Below the pieces are notes generated by a model, which was given only the letters and a program-made list of their open reading frames with translations, made no database searches and was not told where the DNA came from. The position numbers were made by a program, and so were the translations under genes. 64,000 bases of DNA from Streptomyces plumbidurans. GTDB lineage: Bacteria > Actinomycetota > Actinomycetes > Streptomycetales > Streptomycetaceae. Of this stretch, positions 48,734 to 57,042 are shown piece by piece. The stretch's first letter is position 1. The number at the start of each line of letters is the position of its first letter. The stretch is taken from assembly GCF_019857225.1 (NCBI RefSeq), contig NZ_JAFJSY010000052.1, positions 1 through 64,000 of the forward strand, written 5' to 3'.

Positions 48734-50059
48734 TCAGTGCAAGGGGCGGAAGTGGCGTTCGAGGCCCTGCCACACGTCGTCGTAGCGGCGCTGGAGGTGC
48801 TCCGCCTGCGCCGCGTGCGCGGTGAGCGTGACCGGCCAGCGGGTCTCGAACATGAACGCCAGCCCGTCGTCCACCTTCTGCGGCTTCAGCTCGGCCGCGC
48901 TCGCCCGCTCGAAGGTCTCCCGGTCCGGACCGTGCGCCGACATCATGTTGTGCAGCGAGCCGCCGCCCGGCACGAATCCCCCCTTCCCGGCGGTCTTCGC
49001 GTCGTAGGCGCCCTCGACCAGGCCCATGTACTCGCTCATCACGTTCCGGTGGAAGTACGGCGGCCGGAAGGTGTCCTCGCCCACCAGCCAGCGCGGCGCG
49101 AAGACCACGAAGTCGACGCCCGCGAGCCCCGGGGTGTCCGAAGGGGACGTCAGCACGGTGAAGATCGACGGGTCGGGGTGGTCGTAGGAGATGGTGCCGA
49201 TGACATTGAAGCGGCGCAGGTCGTAGACGTACGGCAGATGGTTGCCGTGCCAGGCGACCACGTCGAGCGGCGAGTGGTCGTACGTCGCCCGCCAGAGGTT
49301 GCCGCAGAACTTGTTGACCACCTCCACCGCCCCCTCGACGTCCTCGTAGGCTGCGACCGGCGCCCTGAAGTCACGGGCGTTAGCCAGTCCGTTGGCGCCG
49401 ATCGGGCCGAGGTCGGGCAGCTGGAAGGGGGCGCCGTAGTTCTCGCAGACGTAGCCCCGCGCGGAGGCGTCCAGCAGCTCCACCCGGAAGCGCACCCCGC
49501 GCGGGACCAGGGCCACGTGTCCCGGCTCCGCGTGCAGCAGCCCGAACTCGGTGTGCAGCAGCAGCCCGCCGCGCTCCGGGACGATCAGCAGTTCGCCGTC
49601 GGCGTCGCTGAAGACGCGCTCCATGGAGGAGTCGGCGCTGTAGAGGTGCACGGCCATGCCGGTGCGCTGCGTCGCGTCGCCGTTGCCGCCCAGGGTCCAC
49701 AGGCCCGCGAGGAAGTCCGTGCCGGCCGGGGGCTCGGGCAGCGGGTTCCAGCGCAGCCGGTTCGGGTCGGGCACCGATTCGGTGAACGGGGCCGTGCGGA
49801 TCGCGCCGTTGTCCGCGCGCGTGAAGGGCGGGTGGGCGGCCGACGGGCGGATGCGGTAGAGCCAGGATCGGCGGTTGCGGGCGCGTGGTTCGGTGAACGC
49901 CGTGCCGCTGAGCTGCTCCGCGTACAGCCCGAGCGGCGCGCGCTGCGGCGAGTTGCGGCCCTCCGGCAGGGCGCCGGGCACGGCCTCGGAGCTGTGCTCG
50001 TTGCCGAAACCGGAGAGGTAGGTCAGCCCTTCGGCCGTCTTGCGCGCTTCCCCGCTCAT
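48734..50059 (-). CDS. hmgA: Homogentisate 1,2-dioxygenase
   Basis: 441-residue non-heme Fe(II) ring-cleavage dioxygenase converting homogentisate to maleylacetoacetate in Tyr/Phe degradation. YLSGFGNEHSSEA opens the protein as in the family; PYFHRNVMSEYMG (about 347-359) gives a His and the Glu iron ligands, and GSLHNMMSAHGPD (about 380-392) a further His. Full length compared with characterised enzymes (about 430-445). Start ATG 50059 follows GGAG. The promoter holds the 20-bp inverted repeat TCCTATGT-AACA-ACGTAGGA. Confidence 0.95.
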   Translation of the reverse strand: MSGEARKTAEGLTYLSGFGNEHSSEAVPGALPEGRNSPQRAPLGLYAEQLSGTAFTEPRARNRRSWLYRIRPSAAHPPFTRADNGAIRTAPFTESVPDPNRLRWNPLPEPPAGTDFLAGLWTLGGNGDATQRTGMAVHLYSADSSMERVFSDADGELLIVPERGGLLLHTEFGLLHAEPGHVALVPRGVRFRVELLDASARGYVCENYGAPFQLPDLGPIGANGLANARDFRAPVAAYEDVEGAVEVVNKFCGNLWRATYDHSPLDVVAWHGNHLPYVYDLRRFNVIGTISYDHPDPSIFTVLTSPSDTPGLAGVDFVVFAPRWLVGEDTFRPPYFHRNVMSEYMGLVEGAYDAKTAGKGGFVPGGGSLHNMMSAHGPDRETFERASAAELKPQKVDDGLAFMFETRWPVTLTAHAAQAEHLQRRYDDVWQGLERHFRPLH

Positions 50060-50091
50060 CGTCGCTCCTTCGCGGACGGATGCCGTCTGAT

Positions 50092-50111
50092 TCCTATGTA
50101 ACAACGTAGGA
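50092..50111. promoter_or_regulatory. Inverted-repeat operator in hmgA promoter
   Basis: TCCTATGTAACAACGTAGGA: 8-bp arms with one mismatch around a 4-bp centre, 33 bp upstream of hmgA. A probable site for the GntR/HutC regulator encoded just downstream of hmgA. Not close to the classic HutC GTxTAxAC consensus in its core, so specificity is inferred. Confidence 0.6.
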
Positions 50112-50219
50112 TTGCGGTTTCGCCGGCGCAAGAGGGTCTTCGGGCCTCCTCACCAGGGAGGAACGAGAACCCGACTCCAGGGGGATCCGACTGTCGGACC
50201 GGTGTTCTAGTCTCCGGGC

Positions 50220-50825
50220 ATGTCGTGGACGCGTGGTCTGCCCGCCGCGCTCGCGGTCTGTGTCCTGCTGCTGACCGGATCCGCGGGCTGCGGAAGCGGT
50301 GATGCGCACGAGGGGAAGCACGGGCAGTCGGCCTCGCCGGTGGGCAAGGTGCTGGACGACACCGACCAGGAGGGCCGGCACTACCGTGAAGTGCAGAAGC
50401 AGGACGCGCCCGAGGTCGGCATCGAGGTGCAGCCCGACGCGGACAACGCCTGGGACGTGCGCCTGACCGTCCGCAACTTCCGCTTCTCCGCCAAAGGCGC
50501 GAAGCCGCGGGCGGTGGCCGGGCGGGGAGTGGCGTACATCTTCGTCGACGACCGCCTGGTCACCCGGCTTCGTGGTCTGAACTGCCGCCTCCCGGCCCAC
50601 CTCGTGCCGCGCGGCACGCACCACGTCACCGCCAGGCTCTACGCCGACGACGGCACCGTCTGGGCCGTGAAGAGCGAGCCGGTCGAGAGCACGGCCGACA
50701 TCACGGCCTCCGAGGCCGCGGCCAGGCCCGGCGGCACCGGGGACCGGACGGCGTTGAGTGCATTGCCCATCCGTCCGCGTACTGGGGGGCGAGGTTCTCC
50801 GGAGCGCGCCGGAAAGGCATCATGA
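50220..50825 (+). CDS. Secreted lipoprotein, unknown function
   Basis: 201-residue predicted lipoprotein. The signal ends LLTGSAGC, with lipidated Cys24. A His/Glu/Gln-rich start of the mature chain is followed by one compact domain (about 60-165; AWDVRLTVRNFRFSAKGAK, GVAYIFVDDRLVTRLRG, GTHHVTARLYADDGTVWAV) that looks beta-rich and similar to YtkA-like or cupredoxin-like domains. The Arg/Gly-rich C-terminus is disordered. Its stop overlaps the start of a TetR gene (ATGA). Metal binding is possible but not shown. Confidence 0.75.
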   Translation: MSWTRGLPAALAVCVLLLTGSAGCGSGDAHEGKHGQSASPVGKVLDDTDQEGRHYREVQKQDAPEVGIEVQPDADNAWDVRLTVRNFRFSAKGAKPRAVAGRGVAYIFVDDRLVTRLRGLNCRLPAHLVPRGTHHVTARLYADDGTVWAVKSEPVESTADITASEAAARPGGTGDRTALSALPIRPRTGGRGSPERAGKAS

Positions 50826-51439
50826 AGCACGTGCCCCACGCGACATCGCTACGCCGTGCCCCCGTGCAGCGGCGCAGCGCCGAACGGCTCACCAGGATCC
50901 TCGACGCCTGCGCCGACCTCCTCGACGAGGTCGGCTACGACGCCCTGAGCACCCGTGCCGTGGCGCTGCGCGCGGAAGTTCCCATCGGCTCCGTCTACCG
51001 CTTCTTCGGCAACAAGCGGCAGATGGTCGACGCCCTCGCCCAGCGCAACCTGGAACGGTTCACCGAGCAGGTCGGCGAACGGCTGAAAACGGCCGGTGAG
51101 GGCGGCTGGCGCACCGCCATGGACGCCGTCCTCGACGAGTACCTGGCCATGAAGCGCACCGCGCCCGGCTTCTCCCTGGTCGACTTCGGCAACCAGATCC
51201 CGGTCGGCGCCCGCAACGCCGAGCCCAACCACCGCGTCGCCGACCGCCTCACCGAACTGCTCTCCGGCTATCTCGACCGCGAGCCGGACGAGGACCTGCG
51301 CCGCTGTTTCCTCATCGCCGTGGAGACCGCCGACACCCTGGTCCACCTGGCCTTCAGAATGGCGCCCGGCGGCGACGAGAAGATCATCGCGGAGGCGCGC
51401 GAGCTGCTGCAGGCGTATCTGGCGCGGGTACTCGACTGA
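50822..51439 (+). CDS. TetR-family regulator coupled to lipoprotein
   Basis: 205-residue regulator. HTH at about 24-65 (ILDACADLLDEVGYDALSTRAVALRAEVPIGSVYRFFGNK pattern), then a helical ligand domain (about 75-200) with conserved AFRMAPGGDEKII. It overlaps the lipoprotein gene by 4 bp. A palindrome lies downstream (51489-51506) in the promoter of the molybdopterin oxidoreductase, a possible target. Ligand unknown. Confidence 0.85.
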   Translation: MKHVPHATSLRRAPVQRRSAERLTRILDACADLLDEVGYDALSTRAVALRAEVPIGSVYRFFGNKRQMVDALAQRNLERFTEQVGERLKTAGEGGWRTAMDAVLDEYLAMKRTAPGFSLVDFGNQIPVGARNAEPNHRVADRLTELLSGYLDREPDEDLRRCFLIAVETADTLVHLAFRMAPGGDEKIIAEARELLQAYLARVLD

Positions 51440-51488
51440 CGCTCCGAAGCCCCGCCCGGTCGATGCGCGCCGAGGAACCCTCCCCAAC

Positions 51489-51506
51489 ATGCCAACCGGT
51501 CGGTAT
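51489..51506. promoter_or_regulatory. Imperfect palindrome before molybdopterin oxidoreductase
   Basis: ATGCCAACCGGTCGGTAT is symmetric at 14 of 18 positions around ACCGGT. It overlaps a TATGCT element (51504-51509) that could be a -10 box. The form suits a TetR operator; the TetR gene just upstream is the first candidate. Confidence 0.55.
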
Positions 51507-51550
51507 GCTCAAAGTGCCCGAGCGTCGACGCCGCCCACCGGGAGGACCCC

Positions 51551-53782
51551 GTGTCCCGCACCGCTCTGCGTATCTGCCCCCTGTGCGAGGCCACCTGCGG
51601 GCTCACGCTCACCATCGAGGGCACCCGGGTCACCGGTGCGCGCGGTGATCGCGACGATGTGTTCAGCAAGGGGTTCATCTGCCCCAAGGGCGCCTCCTTC
51701 GGCGCCCTGGACGCCGACCCCGACCGGCTGCGCGGCCCCCTCGTGCGCAAGGACGGCGAGCTGCGCGAGGCCACCTGGGAGGAGGCCTTCGACGCGGTCG
51801 CCGCCGGTATCCGCCCCGTCGTCGAGCGATACGGCCCGCACGCGGTGGGAGTCGTCCTCGGCAACCCCAACGTGCACACCATGGCCGGCGCCCTCTACCC
51901 GCCGGTGCTGCTCGCCGGCCTCGGCACCCGCAGCGTCTTCACCGCGTCCACGCTCGACCAGATGCCCAAGCACGTCTCCAGCGGGCTGCTCTTCGGCGAC
52001 GCCAACGCGATCCCCGTGCCGGACCTGGACCACATCGGCCATCTGCTCCTCATCGGCGCCAACCCCCTGGAGTCCAACGGGAGTCTGTGCACCGCCCCCG
52101 ACTTCCCCGGCCGGCTCAAGGCGCTCAAGGTCCGCGGCGGCACCCTCACCGTGATCGACCCGCGCCGCACCCGCACCGCCAAACTCGCCGACCGGCACGT
52201 CGCGATCCGCCCCGGAACCGACGCGCTCCTCCTCGCGGCGATGACACACGTCCTGTTCGAGGAGGGCCTCGTCGCCCCCGGCGAGCTGACCCCGCACCTG
52301 GAGGGCCTGGACGAACTATGCGACGCCGTACGGGACTTCACGCCCGAAGCGGTCGCCGCGGCCTGCGACGTGGAGGCCGAGGTGACACGCGCCCTCGCCC
52401 GCGAGCTCGCCGCCGCCCCGACCGCCGCCGTCTACGGCCGTATCGGCAGCTGCACCGTCCCGTACGGCACCCTCGGCAGCTGGCTCGTCGACATCCTCAA
52501 CATCCTCACCGGCAACCTCGACCGCCCCGGCGGCGCCCTCTTCCCGCAGGCGGCCACCGACCGGACACCGCGTCCGGCCGGACCGAGCCACGGCTTCACG
52601 CTCGGCCGCTGGCACTCGCGGGTGAGCCAACACCCGGAGGCCAAGGGCGAGTTGCCGCTCTCGGCGCTCGCCGAGGAGATCGACACCGCGACCGAGCGGG
52701 GCGAGCCGATCCGGGCCCTGGTCGCCGTCGCCGCCAACCCCGTGCTGTCCGCACCCGACGGCGACCGGCTCGACAAGGCCCTGGGCTCCCTGGACTTCAT
52801 GGTCAGCGTCGACCCCTATCTCAACGAGACCTCGCGCCACGCCGACGTCGTCCTGCCGCCGCCCCCGCCCTCCCAGAGCCCGCACCACGACTTCGCCTTC
52901 AACACCCTGGCCGTGCGCAACCAGGTTCGCTACAACCGGCCGGCCGTCCCCCTGGAGCCCGGCCGCATGGCCGAGACCGAGATCCTCGCCCGGCTGACCC
53001 TGGCCGCGACCGGCATGCACGGCGCCGATCCCTCGGCGGTGGACGACCTGGTCATCGGCCAGACCCTGGGCAAGGCCGTCAAGGAGACCTGGTCACCGGT
53101 GCACGGCCGCGACCCGAAGGAACTCGCCGCGCAGCTCACCGGCGTGAGCGGTCCCGAGCGCCGGCTCGACATGATGCTGCGCCTCGGGCCCTACGGCGAC
53201 GGCTTCGGCGTACGACCGGACGGGCTCACCCTGGAAAAGCTGCTCGCGCATCCGCACGGCATCGACCTCGGACCGCTGCGGCCGCGACTGCCGCAGCCGC
53301 TGAAGACCCGCAGCGGCAAGGTCGAACTGCTGCCGCAGCCGATCGCCGACGACCTGCCGCGGCTGCGGGGGGCGCTGGACCGGCTCCCCGACGAACTCGT
53401 CCTCGTCGGCCGCAGGCATCTGCGCTCCAACAACAGCTGGATGCACAACGTCCCCGCCCTCACCGGCGGCAGCAACCGCTGCACCCTGCACATCCACCCC
53501 GAGGACGCCGAGCGCCTCGGAGTGCGGGACGGGGCCGCCGTCCGCGTGAAGGGCGCCGGGGGAGAGGTGACCGCTCCCGCGGAGGTCACCGACGGGGTGC
53601 GCCCGGGCGTGGTGAGCCTGCCGCACGGCTGGGGCCACGACCGGCCCGGCACCCGGATGAGCCACGCCGCCACCGATCCCGGCGTCAACGTCAACCAGCT
53701 CCTCGACGGCAGCCTGCTCGACCCGCTCTCGGGCAACGCGGTCCTCAACGGAGTGCCTGTCGAGATCACGGCGCCGCTGTGA
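51551..53782 (+). CDS. Molybdopterin oxidoreductase (bis-MGD, 4Fe-4S)
   Basis: 743-residue member of the DMSO-reductase superfamily. An N-terminal [4Fe-4S] site Cys9, Cys12, Cys16, Cys44 (CPLCEATC and FICPKG), then the molybdopterin domain (about 55-560; GANPLESNGSLCTAP, IRPGTDALLLAAMTHVL, GNLDRPGGALFP) and the dinucleotide-binding domain (about 615-740; RSNNSWMHNVPALTGGSNRCTLHIHPEDAERLGV, GWGHDRPGTRMSHAA). No Tat signal and no membrane or second Fe-S subunit are nearby, so it is a cytoplasmic single-subunit enzyme, formate-dehydrogenase- or nitrate-reductase-like in outline. Start GTG 51551 follows GGAGG. Substrate unknown. Confidence 0.87.
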   Translation: MSRTALRICPLCEATCGLTLTIEGTRVTGARGDRDDVFSKGFICPKGASFGALDADPDRLRGPLVRKDGELREATWEEAFDAVAAGIRPVVERYGPHAVGVVLGNPNVHTMAGALYPPVLLAGLGTRSVFTASTLDQMPKHVSSGLLFGDANAIPVPDLDHIGHLLLIGANPLESNGSLCTAPDFPGRLKALKVRGGTLTVIDPRRTRTAKLADRHVAIRPGTDALLLAAMTHVLFEEGLVAPGELTPHLEGLDELCDAVRDFTPEAVAAACDVEAEVTRALARELAAAPTAAVYGRIGSCTVPYGTLGSWLVDILNILTGNLDRPGGALFPQAATDRTPRPAGPSHGFTLGRWHSRVSQHPEAKGELPLSALAEEIDTATERGEPIRALVAVAANPVLSAPDGDRLDKALGSLDFMVSVDPYLNETSRHADVVLPPPPPSQSPHHDFAFNTLAVRNQVRYNRPAVPLEPGRMAETEILARLTLAATGMHGADPSAVDDLVIGQTLGKAVKETWSPVHGRDPKELAAQLTGVSGPERRLDMMLRLGPYGDGFGVRPDGLTLEKLLAHPHGIDLGPLRPRLPQPLKTRSGKVELLPQPIADDLPRLRGALDRLPDELVLVGRRHLRSNNSWMHNVPALTGGSNRCTLHIHPEDAERLGVRDGAAVRVKGAGGEVTAPAEVTDGVRPGVVSLPHGWGHDRPGTRMSHAATDPGVNVNQLLDGSLLDPLSGNAVLNGVPVEITAPL

Positions 53783-53796
53783 CCAGTGATTTTGCG

Positions 53797-53939
53797 GACA
53801 TGGCGGGCACCAGCGCGCCCGGGGCGCCGCGCTGCTCACCGTGACGTGTCTGCCGGCGGGCCTGCTGTGCGCGGGGATCGCGCTGCCGATGCCGGTATGC
53901 CGTGCGCGGACGCGGTTGCGCCGGTCGGGCGATCTCTGA
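53797..53939 (+). pseudogene. Possible remnant of a membrane-transporter gene
   Basis: A short frame begins ATGGCGGGCACC and stops after 14 codons. One base out of frame, 37 codons run to TGA 53937-53939 and contain a hydrophobic stretch ALLTVTCLPAGLLCAGIALP like the end of an MFS helix. The two frames together suggest a frameshifted and truncated gene. It could also be chance in GC-rich DNA. Confidence 0.3.
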
Positions 53940-53987
53940 CGGCGCGTCGAGCGGTGGCGACGCCGTATCAGGGGCGGATGTGAAAGA

Positions 53988-54029
53988 GAGTCAGGTGAAA
54001 GAGCGATTTGTATGAAAATCGTCTGACTC
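53988..54029 (+). promoter_or_regulatory. AT-rich nested inverted repeat in leader of secreted-protein gene
   Basis: Outer arms GAGTCAG (53988-53994) and CTGACTC (54023-54029) and inner arms CGATTT (54004-54009) and AAATCG (54016-54021) form a nested hairpin ending just before GGAGGA and ATG 54042. The stretch is far less GC-rich than the genome. It could be an operator or a 5'-leader RNA structure affecting translation. Confidence 0.6.
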
Positions 54030-54041
54030 GGAGGAACATCC

Positions 54042-54716
54042 ATGCCCACCTTGATGCCCCCGTCCGCCGGCGTCCGTCTCGGAGCCGCGGCCCTCACCGT
54101 ACTCACCACGGCCGGGGCCTCCTGGCTCGCGACGGCGGCCGCGTTCGCGGCCCCCGGCGACGGTGCCGACATCAGGATCCACAATGAGCGGGTGCCCTAC
54201 GGCGTCTCCAAGGACGATCCCGAGGTCTGCAGGTTCTACCTCGACGCAGCGAACTTCGGTGCGGTCAACAGCGTCTCCTACACCATCACGGCCCAGCCCC
54301 CGCTGCCCACCGCGGCCACCGTGAGCGGCACGATCTCCCTCGCCGGCGGCGCCGGACACACCGACACCCTGGGGCTGGCCGACGGCAGGTACACGCTCAC
54401 GTGGACCTTCACCCCGCCACCGGGCGCCACTCCCGTCACACCCAGGGAGAAGATCTTCACCGTCGACTGCCACAGCCGGCACGACCAGGACCGCGGACAG
54501 CAGGGCCCCAACCGCACGATCGAGGACCACGGGTCCGGTGCCGGGCACGAGGGCGGCGGACCCAAGGGCGGGGTCCACGCCGGCGGCGGCGGTCTCGTCG
54601 ACACCGTGCAGTCGTACACCCCGCTGAGCGCGGCCGCGGGCGTCGGGCTGGTCGCGGTCGGCGGCGCCGTGTACGTCCGCACGCTGCTGCGCCGCCGCTC
54701 GCACGGTGCCTCCTAG
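54042..54716 (+). CDS. Secreted, C-terminally anchored protein paired with sortase F
   Basis: 224-residue exported protein. Signal peptide about 1-37, ending AFAAP. An Ig-like/beta domain (about 38-145) has two Cys. A Gly/His/Asp-rich linker (about 146-185) leads to a C-terminal hydrophobic helix (PLSAAAGVGLVAVGGAVYV) and an RRR tail. That tail resembles a sortase substrate, but no LPxTG-type pentapeptide precedes it; the segment before the helix reads VDTVQSYTPLS. It overlaps the class F sortase gene by 11 bp. It may be a substrate with an unusual signal or a partner of the sortase. Start ATG 54042 follows GGAGGA. Confidence 0.75.
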   Translation: MPTLMPPSAGVRLGAAALTVLTTAGASWLATAAAFAAPGDGADIRIHNERVPYGVSKDDPEVCRFYLDAANFGAVNSVSYTITAQPPLPTAATVSGTISLAGGAGHTDTLGLADGRYTLTWTFTPPPGATPVTPREKIFTVDCHSRHDQDRGQQGPNRTIEDHGSGAGHEGGGPKGGVHAGGGGLVDTVQSYTPLSAAAGVGLVAVGGAVYVRTLLRRRSHGAS

Positions 54717-55410
54717 GCGCAGACGCAGGCCCTGGCACCGGACCCGCGCCTACCGACTCACCAGGACGGCCCTGATCGTGGCCGTCCTGGTGACGGTCGT
54801 CCGGTGCGGAGGGCACCACCACCCGGCCCCGCCCCTGGCCGGTGGCCCGGCATCGGTGCACACGCCTGCCGAGCCGGTGACCGGGACCGCCGACCAGCGT
54901 CCGCGGGCCGCCGAGCCGACGACGGCCAGGCCCACCCCGCCGCCCGAGCCGCTGCCCCGGTCTCCGGCGACCACCCTGCGCGTACCGTCCCTCGGCATCG
55001 ACGCACCGATCGTCGCCGTGACGGTGGGCCCCGACCAGCAGCTGCAGACCCCGCCGCTGGACAAGCCCAAGCTCGTCGGCTGGTACCGGGATGGCCCCTC
55101 GCCCGGCGAGACCGGCACGGCCATCGCCGTCGGCCACCGTGACACCAAGACCGGCGCCGCGGTCTTCGCCGCCCTCGCGCTGGTGCGCCCGGGCAGCGCG
55201 ATCGAGGTCCGGCGCGTCGACGGCCGTACCGCCGTCTACTCCGTGGACCGCGTCCGGGTCTTCGACAAGGCACGCTTCCCCGACAAGGAGGTGTACGGCC
55301 AGAGCAAGCGCCCCGAGCTGCGGCTGCTCACCTGCGGCGGGCTGTTCAACCGCAGGACGGGCTACACCAGCAACGTCGTCGTCTTCGCCCATCTGACCGC
55401 GACCCGCTGA
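54706..55410 (+). CDS. Class F sortase
   Basis: 234-residue membrane-anchored transpeptidase. An N-terminal TM helix (about 20-36) follows a run of Arg; a Pro/Thr linker leads to the sortase domain (about 85-230). Catalytic residues: His in VGHRDTK (near 140), Cys in LRLLTCGG (near 205), Arg in NRRTGYTSN (near 214). Class F sortases of actinobacteria usually lack a known dedicated substrate. It begins with GTG inside the end of the secreted-protein gene, indicating co-expression. Confidence 0.87.
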   Translation: MPPRRRRRPWHRTRAYRLTRTALIVAVLVTVVRCGGHHHPAPPLAGGPASVHTPAEPVTGTADQRPRAAEPTTARPTPPPEPLPRSPATTLRVPSLGIDAPIVAVTVGPDQQLQTPPLDKPKLVGWYRDGPSPGETGTAIAVGHRDTKTGAAVFAALALVRPGSAIEVRRVDGRTAVYSVDRVRVFDKARFPDKEVYGQSKRPELRLLTCGGLFNRRTGYTSNVVVFAHLTATR

Positions 55411-55590
55411 CCCGGTGCGGCGACGCGCCCGGCTTCTCACTGGGCGGAACGATGGGCCCGATCGTGTCCGGTGTCTTCCGCGAGCGCGCACGGTCCGTTA
55501 ACTTCCGTGACTCACAGCCCGTACGACCCGCACGGGCCCATCGACAGCCGAGCGTCAGCGCTCGCTCCGTACGCCCCCGGGGGCTGTGTC

Positions 55591-56937
55591 ATGACGCGCG
55601 CCATCTCCCTGCACGACGTGAGCAAGATCTATGCGCGAGGCGTTCGCGTGGTGGACCGGCTGTCGCTCGACGTCCGGCCCGGCGAGTTCCTCGTGCTGCT
55701 GGGGCCGTCCGGCTGCGGCAAGTCCACCGTGCTCAGAATGATCGCAGGGCTGGAGGAGATCACCGAGGGCAGACTCCTGCTGGACGGCGAGTACGGCAAC
55801 GACCTGCTCCCGTCCGACCGGAACATGGCCATGGTGTTCCAGAACTTCGCGCTCTACCCGAACATGACGAGCCGGGGCAACATCGGCTTCCCGCTGCGCG
55901 TGGAGAAGCCCGGCGAGGACCCCGGCCCGCGCGTGGACGCCACCGCCCGCATGCTCGGCATAGAGGACCTCCTGGACCGCTTCCCCAGCCAGCTCTCCGG
56001 CGGCGAACGCCAGCGCGTCGCCATGGGCCGGGCCATCGCCCGCCACCCCTCCGCCTTCCTGATGGACGAGCCGCTGTCCAACCTCGACGCAAAGCTCCGC
56101 AACCATCTGCGGGCCGAGATCTCCAAGCTCACCCGGGAGTTGGGCGTCACCACGGTCTACGTCACCCACGACCAGGCCGAGGCCATGTCGCTCGGCGACC
56201 GGGTCGCCGTGCTGCGCGGCGGGGTGCTCCAGCAGGTGGGCACCCCGCGCGCGGTCTACGCCCTGCCGCGCAACGTCTTCGTCGCCGCCTTCATCGGCAC
56301 CCCGCGCATCAACCTGCTGCGCGGGCTGGTCCGTGCCCCGCTGGACGGCGCGATGACCATCAGCCTCGGCAAGCAGTACCTGCGGCTGCCCGAACCCCTG
56401 AAACTGGACCACCAGTTGCTGCGCGTGCAGCAGGGCCGCGAGGTGATCGTCGGGCTGCGCTCGGAGGCCGTCCGGATCGCCAAGCGCACCTCCGCCCGCA
56501 CCGGCGAGGTGCCGCTGACCGGCCTGGTGGAGCACGTGGAGTTCCAGGGGCACGAGGTCCTCGTCCACTTCAACACCGGCTCGCGGCCCGCCGTCGTACC
56601 GGACCTGGAGGCCCCGCGCCCCGCGCCCCGGCCCACCCGGCGCCGCCGCAGGGACGGGACCACGACCGTCCTCGGGCGGTTCCGGGAGCGGGCGGGAGCC
56701 CTGCGGGCCGGGCCGGTCGTGGTCATGGACGACCTCGCGCGGGGCCGGGGCGCCGAACCCGCGTCCACCGAGCCCCGCCTGCCCGGCGACCTGGTCGTGC
56801 GCACCACCCCCGACATCGAGCTGCGCCACGGCATGCAGGTCCCCCTGCTCGTCGACCTCGCCCATCTGTTCGTCTTCGACCAGCACGGCGAGCGGATCAG
56901 TCCGTCCCCGGCTCGGCTGCCGGACCTGGACGAGTAG
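55591..56937 (+). CDS. Orphan MsiK/UgpC-like ABC ATPase
   Basis: 448-residue ATPase of the carbohydrate-importer class. Walker A GPSGCGKST near 44, Q-loop MVFQNFALYPNM, signature LSGGERQR near 140, Walker B AFLMDEPLSNLD near 160, H-loop YVTHDQAEAM near 195. A C-terminal MOP/OB regulatory domain follows, interrupted at about 345-420 by an Arg/Pro/Ala-rich insertion (RPTRRRRRDGTTTV) that standard MsiK proteins (about 375 residues) lack. No permease or solute-binding gene is adjacent, consistent with an ATPase shared by several sugar importers. Start ATG 55591. Confidence 0.88.
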   Translation: MTRAISLHDVSKIYARGVRVVDRLSLDVRPGEFLVLLGPSGCGKSTVLRMIAGLEEITEGRLLLDGEYGNDLLPSDRNMAMVFQNFALYPNMTSRGNIGFPLRVEKPGEDPGPRVDATARMLGIEDLLDRFPSQLSGGERQRVAMGRAIARHPSAFLMDEPLSNLDAKLRNHLRAEISKLTRELGVTTVYVTHDQAEAMSLGDRVAVLRGGVLQQVGTPRAVYALPRNVFVAAFIGTPRINLLRGLVRAPLDGAMTISLGKQYLRLPEPLKLDHQLLRVQQGREVIVGLRSEAVRIAKRTSARTGEVPLTGLVEHVEFQGHEVLVHFNTGSRPAVVPDLEAPRPAPRPTRRRRRDGTTTVLGRFRERAGALRAGPVVVMDDLARGRGAEPASTEPRLPGDLVVRTTPDIELRHGMQVPLLVDLAHLFVFDQHGERISPSPARLPDLDE

Positions 56938-56968
56938 GGCTCAGGGCGAGGGGGTCCCTGGCGTCAAA

Positions 56969-56987
56969 AAACTATCGCCGCTAGTTT
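56969..56987. promoter_or_regulatory. Palindromic operator AAACTATC-N3-GCTAGTTT (copy 2)
   Basis: 8-3-8 palindrome with one mismatch, 55 bp upstream of the aldehyde dehydrogenase start. Same motif as at 4317-4333 and 62065-62083. Confidence 0.78.
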
Positions 56988-57042
56988 AGGAGGCGGTCGA
57001 TAGGTTGTGACGCGCAGGACGCACCCCGCACCGGAGGAGCAG

